This document shows, one piece after another, positions 45,347 to 59,228 of a stretch of DNA of 64,000 nucleotides. The translations under genes and the position numbers were made by a program. The first letter of the stretch is position 1; every line of letters starts with the position of its first letter. This stretch comes from CAXXOZ01 sp963676435 (GTDB taxonomy: Bacteria > Bacillota > Clostridia > Lachnospirales > Lachnospiraceae). The notes beneath the pieces were generated by a model, which was not told the DNA's origin, searched no databases, and worked only from the letters and a program-made list of their open reading frames with translations. The stretch is from positions 1 to 64,000 of the forward strand of contig CAXXOZ010000013.1 of the NCBI GenBank assembly GCA_963676435.2, given 5' to 3'.

Positions 45347-47246
45347 GTTAGTGTAAAGTTTTACACTTTTTATATATCAAATTCCTTGTATTTTGAGGGT
45401 TTTTTGCTTCTTTTTTTAATAAAAAAACAATGACCCCCTAGTTTCGGTTATAATTGAAGTTACCACACCACAATTCAATCGAAAAGAAAGGTCATTGTCA
45501 TGGAACTCATTATAACTTATTTAATTAACATTATTCAACAGCAATATAAACAAATTTGCTGGTTAACACTTTTTATCTGTAAATATATCCCTTTAAAGCA
45601 GTGGGCCTTTGATGACTCAAAGTCTCCAGAATACCAGAAATTTAAGGTTGATTCTCCTCCTGTAATTGTTAAACATGAACTTTTTGATTACAGCCAGCTC
45701 ATTGAGTACTTTCACAAAAGATATGGAAAACTTATAAAACCTGTAACTGTACGTAATAAGTCAAAACGAAATGTTGCTGAAGATGTCTTTTGTCCACGAT
45801 GTGGTGCTCCGCATAATTATATTTATGATAATAATGGTGGTAATGGACAATTTAAGTGTGCTGTTTGTTCAATGTCTTTTTCTACTGGTGAACAATACAA
45901 AAAACCTGTTAGTATTAAATGCCCTCATTGTGGTAATACACTTTCTTTAGTTAAAACCAGAAAAGTTTTTAATATTCACAAATGTATCAATAAAAAATGT
46001 CCTTACTACCTTAATCGCAAAAACGTCCTTCCAGATAATCTTTCATCTGAGGAAAAGTATTTATATAAGCTTCATTATATTTATCGTGAGTTCACAGTAG
46101 ATTTTTTCAAAATGAATCTTCGTTCACTACCTGATCGGGCAACTTCACTAAGGTTTAAAAAATTCAATCCACATATACTCGGTCTTGTTCTTACATATCA
46201 TGTAAATCTACAGTTATCTACAAGAAAGACTGCACATGCACTTTTTGAAATACATGGTATTAAGATATCTCACACAACTGTAGCTTCTTATGCTATGACT
46301 GCTGCAGCTATTATAAAACCTTTTGTTGATTCTTATGATTATAAGCCTTCAAATATTTTATCTGCTGATGAGACCTACATCAAAAAACTAGGTGTTAAAC
46401 ATTATGTCTGGTTCATAATGGATGCCTGTAAAAAAAGTATTGTCGGTTACCAGGTGTCTGACAATCGCTCTACTGGTCCATGTATACTAGCCATGAGAAT
46501 GGCCTTTAATAAATTTATAGAATTTCCTGGTAAAGCTTTAAAATTTGTTGCTGACGGATACAGCGCTTATCCTCTTGCTGCCCAACAGTTTAGGATTAAA
46601 GAAAACAAAGATGTTAATCTGATACAAGTAATTGGTCTAACAAATGATGATGCTGTTTCCACTGAACATCGTTGGATAAAACAAGTCGTTGAAAGGATGA
46701 ATCGTACTTTCAAATCTACATATCGTAACACTAATGGTTACAAGAGTGATAATGGAGCCCTTTACGGTGTTTCATTATGGGTTGCTTATTACAACTTTCT
46801 AAGACCACATCCTTATAATTACTGGCGACCACTTAATCAACCTGATGCGTTTAATAAATCTCAAAATATGCCTGCTAAATGGCAGATACTCATAAAACTC
46901 GGTCAGGAAAAGATATATCAGATGCAGATGGAAAATATCAGCTAACATATGTCTGTTTCAAGATTATAAAGCCAGAGGTAATATAAAGCCACCAAAAGTC
47001 TCGACTTTTGGCTTTGACCTTGAATGCTTGAAAATAAATGCTAAAATGCTGTGATGCGATGGAAAATAATGTCTGTTTCTGAGTTATTTCGCCATCGGTA
47101 TAATTATCAGAGCATTTATTTTCATGCACTCAAGGTTGGCGTACTCTGCCAGTCATCCTAAAATTGAGGATATATTTACTTGTCAATGTTCAAAAAAATT
47201 TGATTACTTTAGAACTATGGTTTTTCATAGCTCACCTTACACTATC
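45347..47246 (+). mobile_element. 1900-bp insertion sequence, copy 2 (identical to 25624-27523)
   Basis: It has the same length, ends and orientation as copy 1, with its own 8-bp target duplication GTATTATA (45339-45346 and 47247-47254). I saw no base differences between the copies by eye, and the transposase translations are the same. Because the two target duplications differ, each copy inserted on its own; they are not the ends of one composite transposon. Confidence 0.95.
45500..46945 (+). CDS. DDE transposase with zinc-ribbon N-terminus, copy 2
   Basis: The 481-residue protein is the same as that encoded at 25777-27222, with two zinc ribbons, an HTH-like segment and catalytic acidic residues in LSADETYI, FVADGYSAY and QVVERMNRTFK. 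Its frame is intact, so either copy could supply active transposase to both elements. Confidence 0.92.
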   Translation: MELIITYLINIIQQQYKQICWLTLFICKYIPLKQWAFDDSKSPEYQKFKVDSPPVIVKHELFDYSQLIEYFHKRYGKLIKPVTVRNKSKRNVAEDVFCPRCGAPHNYIYDNNGGNGQFKCAVCSMSFSTGEQYKKPVSIKCPHCGNTLSLVKTRKVFNIHKCINKKCPYYLNRKNVLPDNLSSEEKYLYKLHYIYREFTVDFFKMNLRSLPDRATSLRFKKFNPHILGLVLTYHVNLQLSTRKTAHALFEIHGIKISHTTVASYAMTAAAIIKPFVDSYDYKPSNILSADETYIKKLGVKHYVWFIMDACKKSIVGYQVSDNRSTGPCILAMRMAFNKFIEFPGKALKFVADGYSAYPLAAQQFRIKENKDVNLIQVIGLTNDDAVSTEHRWIKQVVERMNRTFKSTYRNTNGYKSDNGALYGVSLWVAYYNFLRPHPYNYWRPLNQPDAFNKSQNMPAKWQILIKLGQEKIYQMQMENIS

Positions 47247-47303
47247 GTATTATAGTTACATTATATAATTGTAGCCATAACTCAACAATGCTCCCCATTG
47301 CCT

Positions 47304-47335
47304 AAAGAAGTACTCTCTCTTGTACTTCTTTTTAG
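47304..47335 (+). terminator. Hairpin and T tract between the insertion sequence and the AraC gene
   Basis: AAGAAGTAC and GTACTTCTT pair around CTCTCTCTT-type loop bases and are followed by TTTAGG. No plus-strand gene other than the transposase lies before it, and the AraC start is 44 bases beyond. It either ends read-through from the element or acts in the AraC leader. Confidence 0.6.
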
Positions 47336-47378
47336 GATTCTTTTATGTTAAAATTTCTTTATGTATAGGAGGTCTTAA

Positions 47379-48437
47379 ATGAATCATAATATTTTTAATA
47401 CAAATAACATCGACACCCTCAGCCTTGCTGAAAAAGTACTTGAGTATATTTATATAAATGGAATTACTTATGATAATTTCGACTCTCATCAAAAAGAAAT
47501 TTTTAAATTTTTCAATACAACTAAAGACTTTAATGATTTTAAATGCTTCTATATAAATAATTTTTCTACCCTAAATGCAGGTACAACAATGAAACCAGTA
47601 GAGGCTGTAGGATGCTTTGTACATCCAAGATTTAATCAGGTACAGCCTCATACACATGATTTCTTTGAATTTAAATATGTTTTAAAAGGTAATGCAACAG
47701 TATTTTTTAATGACCAGGCTCTTACAATGAAAAAATCAGATTTTTGCATTATATCTCCAAATACCATGCATCAGACATTCATTTTCGATTCAGAAACTAT
47801 AATGATTAATTTCACAATAAGAAGAGAATCAATAACCCATTCTTTTTGTAGAATTTTTTTAGAAAGAAACTTTATTTCAGATTTTTTAATGATAGAGAAT
47901 ATAGAAAATAGAAATAGCACTAATTTTTTGTATATAAAAACTAACGAAGATGTACATATTGAGAATTTGGCTTTTCTTACTTATAAAAACTGTAGCCAAA
48001 GAAATTCTAGTAATTATAGTCCATTAATTACCGAGTCAGGAATTGAATTAATTCTTTTAAAACTAGCTACAAATTATTCAACCACACAATTACCCTATGA
48101 AAAAATTTATTCAAAGAATAGAAAAATCTATAATATTTTAACTTTTATTAGAAAAAACTTGTCGGAAATAACTTTTAAAGAACTATCAAAAGAATTTAAT
48201 TTCAGTGAAGCTTATTTAAGTCGTTTTATAAAAAAACAGACTGGACAAACATTTTCTGAAATACTAAAAACATATAGACTTTATGAAGCTGCTGAACTTT
48301 TAAGAAATTCTAAGCTAAGTATAATGCAAATAATGCAAAAAATTGGTTATTCAGGAAAAACATATTTTTATGATATTTTTTATGAAAAGCATGGGATGAC
48401 TCCAGGTGTATATGCAGAAAAGTTTGGAATAAAGTGA
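47379..48437 (+). CDS. AraC-family transcriptional regulator with cupin domain
   Basis: The 352-residue protein has a cupin-type sensory domain (RFNQVQPHTHDFFEFKYVLKG, DFCIISPNTMHQTFIF, residues about 85-140) and a C-terminal pair of HTH motifs (ITFKELSKEFNFSEAYLSRFIKKQTGQTFSEILKTYRLYEAAELL; IGYSGKTYFYDIFYEKHGMTPG). Such proteins usually control carbohydrate or secondary-metabolite genes. No obvious target operon is beside it; the convergent neighbour is an EFR1-type protein. The ribosome site TAGGAGGTC is strong. Confidence 0.92.
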   Translation: MNHNIFNTNNIDTLSLAEKVLEYIYINGITYDNFDSHQKEIFKFFNTTKDFNDFKCFYINNFSTLNAGTTMKPVEAVGCFVHPRFNQVQPHTHDFFEFKYVLKGNATVFFNDQALTMKKSDFCIISPNTMHQTFIFDSETIMINFTIRRESITHSFCRIFLERNFISDFLMIENIENRNSTNFLYIKTNEDVHIENLAFLTYKNCSQRNSSNYSPLITESGIELILLKLATNYSTTQLPYEKIYSKNRKIYNILTFIRKNLSEITFKELSKEFNFSEAYLSRFIKKQTGQTFSEILKTYRLYEAAELLRNSKLSIMQIMQKIGYSGKTYFYDIFYEKHGMTPGVYAEKFGIK

Positions 48438-48472
48438 AGTTCCCAAACTTTCCTTAATATACATATCTATTG

Positions 48473-49225
48473 TTACGGATGAACATATTGACCGTGTTTC
48501 TGCGTTCTGTTTTCATATTGTATAGAAAATTTTGGGCAATGATGAAGACAGCTTAAACACATAACACAATGTGTTTTTATCCAAACAGGTCTTTGTTCTT
48601 TTATTTCTATAGCCTGAACAGGGCAGTTATTAGCACATAATCCACATCCAATACATGTTTCATTTACATTAAGATGTTTGGTTTTACGTATATTTTCATA
48701 TTTTGCTTTCATAGGTTTTATAAAAAAGACTGGAAGTTTATGATGAGAAAAATCACCTTCTTTTTTAACTAAAATCTCATCTACAACCTGTTTTATAATC
48801 TTATCTGCTTTTTCATTTTGCTTTTTTACCTTTTTTTTATTGGAAAGATTAAATATCGGTGTCCAAGTATCTGGCATTTTTACACAGTAATATGCTGTAA
48901 AAGGAAAACCTTTTTGCTTCATATGTTTATTTGCTAAAAAATAAGTCTGACCTATTGTAGTTCCATATGTGGCAATAAAAAAAGTATAATGTTTTTTGTA
49001 TTTAGACTTAATAATTAACTTGTTTAAGAATTCTTCAACTATTGAAGGTAATATCAAATCATAAGTAGGTGTAATTACTCCAATATTTTCACCTTTTTTT
49101 AATGTTATTTCAAATTTTTTTTCTTTCATGTATTTAGAAATATCAACCAGTTCATCCCCTGTTTTTTTGGCAATTTCTGTCGCTACATGTCTACTGTTTC
49201 CAGTTGCTGAAAAGTATATTATCAT
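48473..49225 (-). CDS. EFR1-family flavodoxin-ferredoxin fusion
   Basis: The 250-residue protein has an N-terminal flavodoxin-like domain (MIIYFSATGNSRHVATEIAKKTG) and a C-terminal ferredoxin with two [4Fe-4S] motifs, CIGCGLCANNCPVQA and CVMCLSCLHHCPK. Such fusions carry low-potential electrons in anaerobes; the partner is not known. The IS21 element ends about 40 bases upstream of its start, so its promoter region is partly or wholly displaced. Confidence 0.9.
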   Translation of the reverse strand: MIIYFSATGNSRHVATEIAKKTGDELVDISKYMKEKKFEITLKKGENIGVITPTYDLILPSIVEEFLNKLIIKSKYKKHYTFFIATYGTTIGQTYFLANKHMKQKGFPFTAYYCVKMPDTWTPIFNLSNKKKVKKQNEKADKIIKQVVDEILVKKEGDFSHHKLPVFFIKPMKAKYENIRKTKHLNVNETCIGCGLCANNCPVQAIEIKEQRPVWIKTHCVMCLSCLHHCPKFSIQYENRTQKHGQYVHP

Positions 49226-49318
49226 TTTTTAGCCCTTTCTTTCTGCAAATGTCAATATAAAAATGTAGGATTTATACAAAATAAAATTGTATAAAAACCT
49301 ACATTTTTATTTTGTATT

Positions 49319-50077
49319 TTAAGATGCATCTTCTGATAAATTTTCTACTTGATCTTTAAGTCTATATGATGGTCCATTTATATTTACAACTGAACAATGG
49401 TGAAGTAATCTATCTAATAAAGCATTTGTTAATACTGGCTCTTTAAATATATCAGCCCATTTTGAAAATGGACTATTTGTAGTTATTATTGTTGATGACT
49501 TTTCATATCTTTTGGATATTAAATTAAAAAATAAATTTGCTGAATCAGTATCCATTCGCTGGTATCCAAGTTCATCAATAATTAATAACTTATATCTACA
49601 AAACCATTTTATTCTTGCTTCAAGACGATTTTCTGATGCTGCTTTTTTTAATTGTGCTATTAAATCCTGAAATGTTATAAAGTATACACAATATCTTTTT
49701 TTAGCAGCTGCAATACCTATTGACACTGATAAATTGGTTTTTCCAACACCAGGCGTTCCACAAAATATTACATTTTCACTATTTTCTATAAATCTTAATG
49801 TTAAAAGATCCATTATTTTTGCCTTGTCAATTGATGGTTGAAATCCAAAATCAAAGTCTTTTATTTCTTTAAGAAATGGAAAGTTCGCTACTTTTACACA
49901 GCCAGTTACAGCTTGTTCTTTTTTAAATTTTATTTCCTGTTCACTTAACTCATAAAGTGCATCTAATGCTGTTTTTGATCCATCAGCTATCATATCAAGA
50001 TAACTATTTATATTTTCCTTTATTTTATTTAATTGTAAGTCCTCTAAGTTATTTATTAGTGCATTATAATTGTTCAT
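49319..50077 (-). CDS. istB: IS21 transposition ATPase IstB
   Basis: About 252 residues from the ATG at 50077. The AAA+ domain has Walker A FCGTPGVGKTNLSV and Walker B KLLIIDELGYQ, and STIITTNSPFSKWADIF. IstB loads on target DNA and activates IstA. The start lies inside the end of istA, as is usual for this pair. Confidence 0.93.
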   Translation of the reverse strand: MNNYNALINNLEDLQLNKIKENINSYLDMIADGSKTALDALYELSEQEIKFKKEQAVTGCVKVANFPFLKEIKDFDFGFQPSIDKAKIMDLLTLRFIENSENVIFCGTPGVGKTNLSVSIGIAAAKKRYCVYFITFQDLIAQLKKAASENRLEARIKWFCRYKLLIIDELGYQRMDTDSANLFFNLISKRYEKSSTIITTNSPFSKWADIFKEPVLTNALLDRLLHHCSVVNINGPSYRLKDQVENLSEDAS

Positions 50078-51737
50078 TCTTGATGATTTCCTCCTTAATT
50101 CTAAATGCAAGTTCATCTTCGCAGACTAAATCGGATTCTGTATATTTAGTTTCGCTTTCTGCCCACTGTTCTTTTATATCATTAATAAATTCTTCTATCT
50201 CTTTTTTATATTTTTTCTGTATTTTATAATAACCTTCATCTGTAAGAACGCACTCGCTTTCAGATACTGCCATAAAATCATTAACATAACAGTCAAAATC
50301 TATTGTTTTGCAAATATTGTTTTTCATGGAATATTTTATTTTTTCTATAAATGTATCGCTATTTTTTATATATGGAAGCACTTGATTCATTCCTTTAATA
50401 AACTCAAGTTTGTCTGATGCAGATAGATGTGAATAATTATTAATTATCCATCTGCCGCAACTGTTTTGATTTATATATGCAATAAGTGCATCCGCAGATT
50501 TTGTTGCTTCAATTGAAGATACATAAACCTTACGTAATTCTAGTAATGAGTCCATTACTTTTAAATTTTCTTGTATCCTTTCAGTCATATCAGTTTCCTT
50601 TACCTTTCCATTCATCAGTGTTTTATAGTGTTCTTTTTTATAATTAATCTTTTTTTCTGTTAATGGATGATAAGTGATTAGTTTTCCGTTATAATAGATA
50701 TAAAGATTATTATTGAGTGTATCTACAGTTACTTCATCATTAATAAGCTTTGGATCTACAGAGTACTTGTTAGAGCCATACCTAATAAGAGCATCATTTG
50801 AGACTTTATATCTGTTTGGGGACAGATATTCTTCTCTGATTGTTTTGGTTGGCAATGCATCCAAGTACTCTTTTTCTTTATAAAATAATGCTGTTGGTGA
50901 CATTCCTGTTTCATCGTTAACATTTATATTCATATCTGTATTTATCCTTTGCAATATACTTATAAGCTCATCTAAATCTTCAAATTCACCTTCATAAGGA
51001 CGAATCCAATCAATTACCTTGTTTTTAGCTTCTACAGATCCTTTTGTTTGTGGAGCTCTTGCAGCACATAATCTAACTTTAAATCCAAAGTCTTTAGCAA
51101 GTTTTGTTATTCCTTGTGTTGGCTTTTTGGGTCTTACCTGTGTATTGGCAACAGTTGACATGTTGTCAAAAAGTATTTCTTTTGGCACACCTCCAAATGC
51201 TTCAAATCCATTAATTAATCCGCGATATACATCTTCAATTCTCTTTTGTATAGAAATCTCAAGGTAACTGTATCTTGAAAAACTTAAAGTAATATGAAAG
51301 ACATTGATATTAAATATTTCACCACTGCTTGAAGCTATAGATATACCTTCTTTCCAATCTACCTGTGCCTGAACACCTGGAAGAGTTTCTACACGTGGAT
51401 GTCCTAATGTTTTGCTTTTCGTCTTTAATTTATTATTTTTAACATAAGCTATAAAATTTGTATAACATCCAATAGATTCAACGCCATATTTCTTTACCAT
51501 AAATTCATAAACACCTCTTATAGTCACTCTTTTTATATTAAGTTTATCTTCAATTTCATTTCTGTAATAGTCAAGTCGACTAGGTTTATTTCTTTTATCA
51601 GGTTTGCCTTTATAACCTTGATGATATTTTTTCACAGTCCTCCAGTCCATATCATATTTTCTTGCCAAAGCAGCATAATTAGGTTTAATTTCTAAACTGT
51701 CCATAATTGAAAGCTCTCCTCTTAAGTTGTTCGTCAT
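50064..51737 (-). CDS. istA: IS21 transposase IstA
   Basis: The 557-residue protein has an N-terminal HTH (YAALARKYDMDWRTVKKYHQGYKGK), a DDE integrase core (QAQVDWKEGI, EILFDNMSTV, GSVEAKNKVIDWIRPYE) and a C-terminal region with YGSNKYSVDP. GGAGGTGC precedes the start. The frame is intact, so the element may be active. Confidence 0.93.
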   Translation of the reverse strand: MTNNLRGELSIMDSLEIKPNYAALARKYDMDWRTVKKYHQGYKGKPDKRNKPSRLDYYRNEIEDKLNIKRVTIRGVYEFMVKKYGVESIGCYTNFIAYVKNNKLKTKSKTLGHPRVETLPGVQAQVDWKEGISIASSSGEIFNINVFHITLSFSRYSYLEISIQKRIEDVYRGLINGFEAFGGVPKEILFDNMSTVANTQVRPKKPTQGITKLAKDFGFKVRLCAARAPQTKGSVEAKNKVIDWIRPYEGEFEDLDELISILQRINTDMNINVNDETGMSPTALFYKEKEYLDALPTKTIREEYLSPNRYKVSNDALIRYGSNKYSVDPKLINDEVTVDTLNNNLYIYYNGKLITYHPLTEKKINYKKEHYKTLMNGKVKETDMTERIQENLKVMDSLLELRKVYVSSIEATKSADALIAYINQNSCGRWIINNYSHLSASDKLEFIKGMNQVLPYIKNSDTFIEKIKYSMKNNICKTIDFDCYVNDFMAVSESECVLTDEGYYKIQKKYKKEIEEFINDIKEQWAESETKYTESDLVCEDELAFRIKEEIIKNEQL

Positions 51738-51833
51738 ATTGATTGCACCTCCAAGACAAGTGTATCAATATCAATATAAATACAAAATAAGAATGTAGGT
51801 TATACGACATTTTTATTTCGTATTTTTCCTACA

Positions 51834-52108
51834 TTCCTATTATAAACTTTGCATAATTCAAATAACCCATTTTTAAAATCCTTTAAGGCTCTTCCTTAAA
51901 CCTGCTGTTTTTTTTATCTTTATTTACTTTCATTTCTAATCTCCATCAGTAGACATATGTACATATAGAGCATCTATTTATTTATAATAATCTATATTAA
52001 AGATTAATACAACTTTCAAAACAATTGATATGACCATTCATAGACATATTAACTTATATGTCCACAATGTATAATCTTAAATAATTATATTAGGAAAAAA
52101 TAAAAAAT
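51834..52108. other. Intergenic region between IS21 and the tRNA/rRNA cluster, no clear gene
   Basis: AT-rich sequence with no long reading frame. On the minus strand a 16-codon frame (MKVNKDKKNSRFKEEP) begins with a good ribosome site (GGAGATTAGAA) near 51933, possibly a leader peptide or the start of a gene cut by the IS21 insertion. Nothing else is supported. Confidence 0.4.
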
Positions 52109-52140
52109 CTTGTAAACATAAAGTTTGCAAGATTTTTTTT
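52108..52140 (-). terminator. Terminator of the rRNA/tRNA operon
   Basis: ATCTTGCAAAC and GTTTACAAGAT pair with one mismatch around TTTAT, followed on the minus strand by TTTTTTATTTTTT. It lies just after the last tRNA (Arg) of the array. The T run on the plus strand would allow action there as well. Confidence 0.85.
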
Positions 52141-52142
52141 AA

Positions 52143-52216
52143 CGTGCGCTAGAGGATTCGAACCCCCGACCTTCTGGTCCGTAGCCAGACGCTCTATCCA
52201 GCTGAGCTAAGCGCAC
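52143..52216 (-). tRNA. tRNA-Arg, anticodon ACG
   Basis: Acceptor GTGCGCT/AGCGCAC and anticodon loop CTACGGA. It needs A34-to-inosine editing to read CGN codons. It is the last gene of the rRNA operon array. Confidence 0.97.
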
Positions 52217-52238
52217 AAATTATTCTTTTATATAAAAA

Positions 52239-52322
52239 TGCCGGCGATCGGAATCGAACCGATACGATGTTGCCATCACAGGATTTTAAGTCCTGCGCGT
52301 CTGCCAGTTCCGCCACGCCGGC
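52239..52322 (-). tRNA. tRNA-Leu, anticodon TAA
   Basis: Acceptor GCCGGCG/CGCCGGC, anticodon loop CTTAAAA and a long variable arm. Confidence 0.97.
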
Positions 52323-52552
52323 TTGTTACTAGTAAATTTGTTATTTGGTTTGTGCATATGCACAAATCGACTTTATTGTTATATAACCTCTACGCTTTTC
52401 GCATGCATTCGGAAACTAAAGTTTCCTCATCGCGGCGTTACCGCCTTTTAGTAAAGCGCCGATTCGCTAGAATAGTGTGCATCAGTGCGTATGCACTGCG
52501 TCACATTTTTTGCTATTAACCCTTTTGCCTTCCATAATTCAGGGGCAAAAAA
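52323..52552. other. Structured spacer inside the tRNA array
   Basis: A 230-base spacer in an array where spacers are usually 5-60 bases. It is rich in inverted repeats, including TTTGTGCATATGCACAAA (about 52350-52367), GGCG/CGCC pairs near 52433-52464 and GTGCAT/ATGCAC near 52478-52497. No reading frame with a ribosome site is convincing. Confidence 0.6.
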
Positions 52553-52625
52553 TGGGACCTACAGGGCTCGAACCTGTGACCCTCTGCTTGTAAGGCAGAT
52601 GCTCTCCCAGCTGAGCTAAGATCCC
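52553..52625 (-). tRNA. tRNA-Val, anticodon TAC
   Basis: Acceptor GGGATCT/AGGTCCC with one wobble, and anticodon loop CTTACAA. Confidence 0.97.
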
Positions 52626-52639
52626 CTAAATAAAAATAA

Positions 52640-52713
52640 CGACCCGAATGGGACTCGAACCCACGACCTCCGCCGTGACAGGGCGGCGCTCTAACCAACT
52701 GAGCCACCGGGCC
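52640..52713 (-). tRNA. tRNA-Asp, anticodon GTC
   Basis: Acceptor GGCCCGG/TCGGGTC with wobble pairs, anticodon loop CTGTCAC and discriminator G. Confidence 0.97.
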
Positions 52714-52779
52714 AAAAATTTTAAAAAAATTGCGTTATTGTAAATACAATATCGCCTTAAACTCAAAACTAATCAAAAA

Positions 52780-52853
52780 TGGACCTTCAGGGACTCGAAC
52801 CCGGGACCTACCGGTTATGAGCCGGTTGCTCTAACCAGCTGAGCTAAAGGTCC
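52780..52853 (-). tRNA. tRNA with anticodon CAT, probably tRNA-Ile2 (lysidine)
   Basis: Acceptor GGACCTT/AAGGTCC and anticodon loop CTCATAA. The acceptor pairs normally at position 1, so it is not the initiator. GGACCTTTAGCTCAG at the 5' end resembles the Firmicutes tRNA-Ile whose C34 becomes lysidine rather than elongator tRNA-Met. Elongator Met cannot be excluded by eye. Confidence 0.9.
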
Positions 52854-52858
52854 ATAAA

Positions 52859-52931
52859 AGCCGACAATCGGACTTGAACCGATAACCTGCTGATTACAAA
52901 TCAGCTGCTCTGCCAATTGAGCCATGTCGGC
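52859..52931 (-). tRNA. tRNA-Thr, anticodon TGT
   Basis: Acceptor GCCGACA/TGTCGGC and anticodon loop TTTGTAA. Confidence 0.97.
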
Positions 52932-52988
52932 AATGAAACTTAGCAGTAAATACTGCTGTACACTATTTGTACTTTTTTAGATAAAAAG

Positions 52989-53060
52989 TGACTCCAAGGG
53001 GATTTGAACCCCTGTTACCGCCGTGAAAGGGCGGTGTCTTAACCACTTGACCATGGAGCC
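52989..53060 (-). tRNA. tRNA-Glu, anticodon TTC
   Basis: Acceptor GGCTCCA/TGGAGTC and anticodon loop CTTTCAC. Confidence 0.97.
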
Positions 53061-53071
53061 TTAGTTTTAAA

Positions 53072-53143
53072 CTCCCCGAGCTGGGCTCGAACCAGCAACC
53101 CCTCGGTTAACAGCCGAGTGCTCTACCATTGAGCTATCGAGGA
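53072..53143 (-). tRNA. tRNA-Asn, anticodon GTT
   Basis: Acceptor TCCTCGA/TCGGGGA and anticodon loop CTGTTAA. It is the first tRNA after 23S rRNA; the 85 bases between them hold no 5S gene. Confidence 0.97.
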
Positions 53144-53227
53144 TCACCTATTTAATTAGGTTTGCACCTTCAAAACTGCACATTTAAAAATATCTCATAA
53201 AACATATTACCCTATAACCTTTGTATG

Positions 53228-56117
<2,890 letters not shown>

Positions 56118-56490
56118 ATCTGGCTCGCTTTCGTGCATAGCGTTGCACACGAACCGGTCATATAGGTAATTCTTGATTAATTAATTAATCTTTTTGCAAT
56201 CTTGCGATTGCAGGTTAACATCTTTCGATGCTACCTCGGATGTCTTATCATTTTTTGATATTTCAAATATGCAGTTTTCAAGGTACAATGTTATGAGCAT
56301 TTAGATGGTAACAAGTGTAACGAAGTTAGCATCTTACGTGCGATACTCATCGCCGCCCTTAGTGAGGCTAGTGCCGAACTTAGTAAGCGATGCGCCAATA
56401 CGCATATAATACTCTATATTTCGATGTCCTTAAACATCATTCTAAGTGACGGTGTTTGCAATGTTGTTAATATGCTAACTCTATCACTAG
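56118..56490. other. Spacer between tRNA-Ala and 23S rRNA, with short inverted motifs
   Basis: A 373-base non-coding spacer. It holds the 5' arm of the 23S processing stalk and several short inverted or repeated motifs, such as CGAACTTAGTAAGCG (56375-56389) and CATCGCCGCCCTTAGTGAGG (56349-56368). Related motifs occur in the 16S-5S spacer and in the tRNA-array spacer at 52323-52552. Confidence 0.6.
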
Positions 56491-56563
56491 TGGAGATAAA
56501 GGGATTTGAACCCTTGACCCCCTGCTTGCAAGGCAGGTGCTCTCCCAACTGAGCTATACCCCC
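56491..56563 (-). tRNA. tRNA-Ala, anticodon TGC
   Basis: Acceptor GGGGGTA/TATCTCC with wobble pairs, and anticodon loop CTTGCAA. It lies within the rRNA operon. Confidence 0.97.
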
Positions 56564-56659
56564 ATGGGACCAATATTTATTTTATGTTACTTATAATCAG
56601 TGGACTTAAGTAGGTTTACCTCTAGTCCGAAAGCTCATTCTAACTTAAATTTTGTTAGA

Positions 56660-56733
<74 letters not shown>

Positions 56734-56743
56734 TTTTTTAAAA

Positions 56744-56861
56744 TTCCGGCAGTCACCTACTCTCCCACACCGTCTCCAGTGCAGTACCATCGGCCGCTTA
56801 GGTCTTAACCATCGTGTTCGGGATGAGAACGGGTGTTTCCCCTGAGCGCATCACCACCGGA
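56744..56861 (-). rRNA. 5S ribosomal RNA, located between 16S and 23S
   Basis: The 5' arm TTCCGGTGGTGATGCGC and the 3' arm ACTGCCGGAA enclose CACCCGTTCTCATCCCGAAC and GGGAGAGTAGGT, the conserved 5S core. Its place after 16S and before tRNA-Ile differs from the usual 16S-23S-5S order. No second 5S gene follows 23S within the window. Confidence 0.95.
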
Positions 56862-58583
<1,722 letters not shown>

Positions 58584-58816
58584 GTTCCGTTCAGAATTAA
58601 CAATTGGCTAATTCTATCCGTTACTGTTTTGTTTTGGATTCTTACCTATATAATAGGTAAGGTTCGCTGAAAATCTTAAAATTTTCTTTTGATGATCTTT
58701 TTCAATCATCTGAATTTTTCGAAATTTTCAGGGATGGTTATATTGTTTAATTATCAATGTTCAGTAGCACATCTTGTGGTTCCTGTGCTTGCTTTACTGT
58801 TTGAGTCAGCTTGAAT

Positions 58817-58846
58817 ATATTATCATACGCTAGTGTGTTTTGTCAA
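58817..58846 (-). promoter_or_regulatory. Promoter of the rRNA operon
   Basis: The minus strand has a perfect -35 TTGACA (58841-58846) and, 16-18 bases on, overlapping -10 elements GATAAT and TAATAT (58817-58824). It lies about 235 bases before 16S, with a structured leader between them. Confidence 0.8.
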
Positions 58847-58895
58847 CAACTTTTTTACATATTTTTTTAATATTTTTTTCAAACTATTTTCCCAA

Positions 58896-58984
58896 CGGAG
58901 AAGGAGGGATTTGAACCCTCGCGCCGCTATTAACGACCTACTCCCTTTCCAGGGGAGCCCCTTCAGCCACTTGGGTACTTCTCC
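58896..58984 (-). tRNA. tRNA-Ser, anticodon GGA
   Basis: Acceptor GGAGAAG/CTTCTCC, anticodon loop CTGGAAA, a long variable arm and discriminator G. Confidence 0.97.
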
Positions 58985-59031
58985 AAGATTAAAGCTGATT
59001 CTTTTTCATAAGATTGTTCATTCTTATGGAA

Positions 59032-59117
59032 CGGAGAAGGTGGGATTCGAACCCACGGCCCCTTTCGGAGTCACCGGTTTTCAAGACCGGCTCCTTAAAC
59101 CACTCGGACACCTCTCC
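59032..59117 (-). tRNA. tRNA-Ser, anticodon TGA
   Basis: Acceptor GGAGAGG/CTTCTCC with one wobble, anticodon loop CTTGAAA, a long variable arm and discriminator G. Confidence 0.97.
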
Positions 59118-59133
59118 AAATATTCATTTAGTG

Positions 59134-59163
59134 AAAATTTAAAAGCCTTATTTAGGCTTTTTC
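59134..59163 (-). terminator. Terminator of the tsaE-ispD operon
   Basis: AAAAGCC and GGCTTTT pair around a seven-base loop; TTTTAAATTTT follows on the minus strand. It lies about 65 bases past the ispD stop and before tRNA-Ser(TGA). Confidence 0.65.
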
Positions 59164-59228
59164 GCTGGCCACTCGTTAGGCGACTTTGAAAATTATAACA
59201 CCATTTATATATAGTGTCAACAAGGATT

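Larger units (their letters stand above)
49264..51833 (-). mobile_element. IS21-family insertion sequence
   Basis: The element holds istA and istB in overlapping frames and long terminal inverted repeats of about 50 bases that start TGTAGG at 49264 and, on the other strand, at 51833. Each end has a nested second copy of the (A)CCTACATT motif about 35-40 bases in, consistent with the multiple transposase-binding sites of IS21. A target duplication was not found by eye. Confidence 0.88.
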
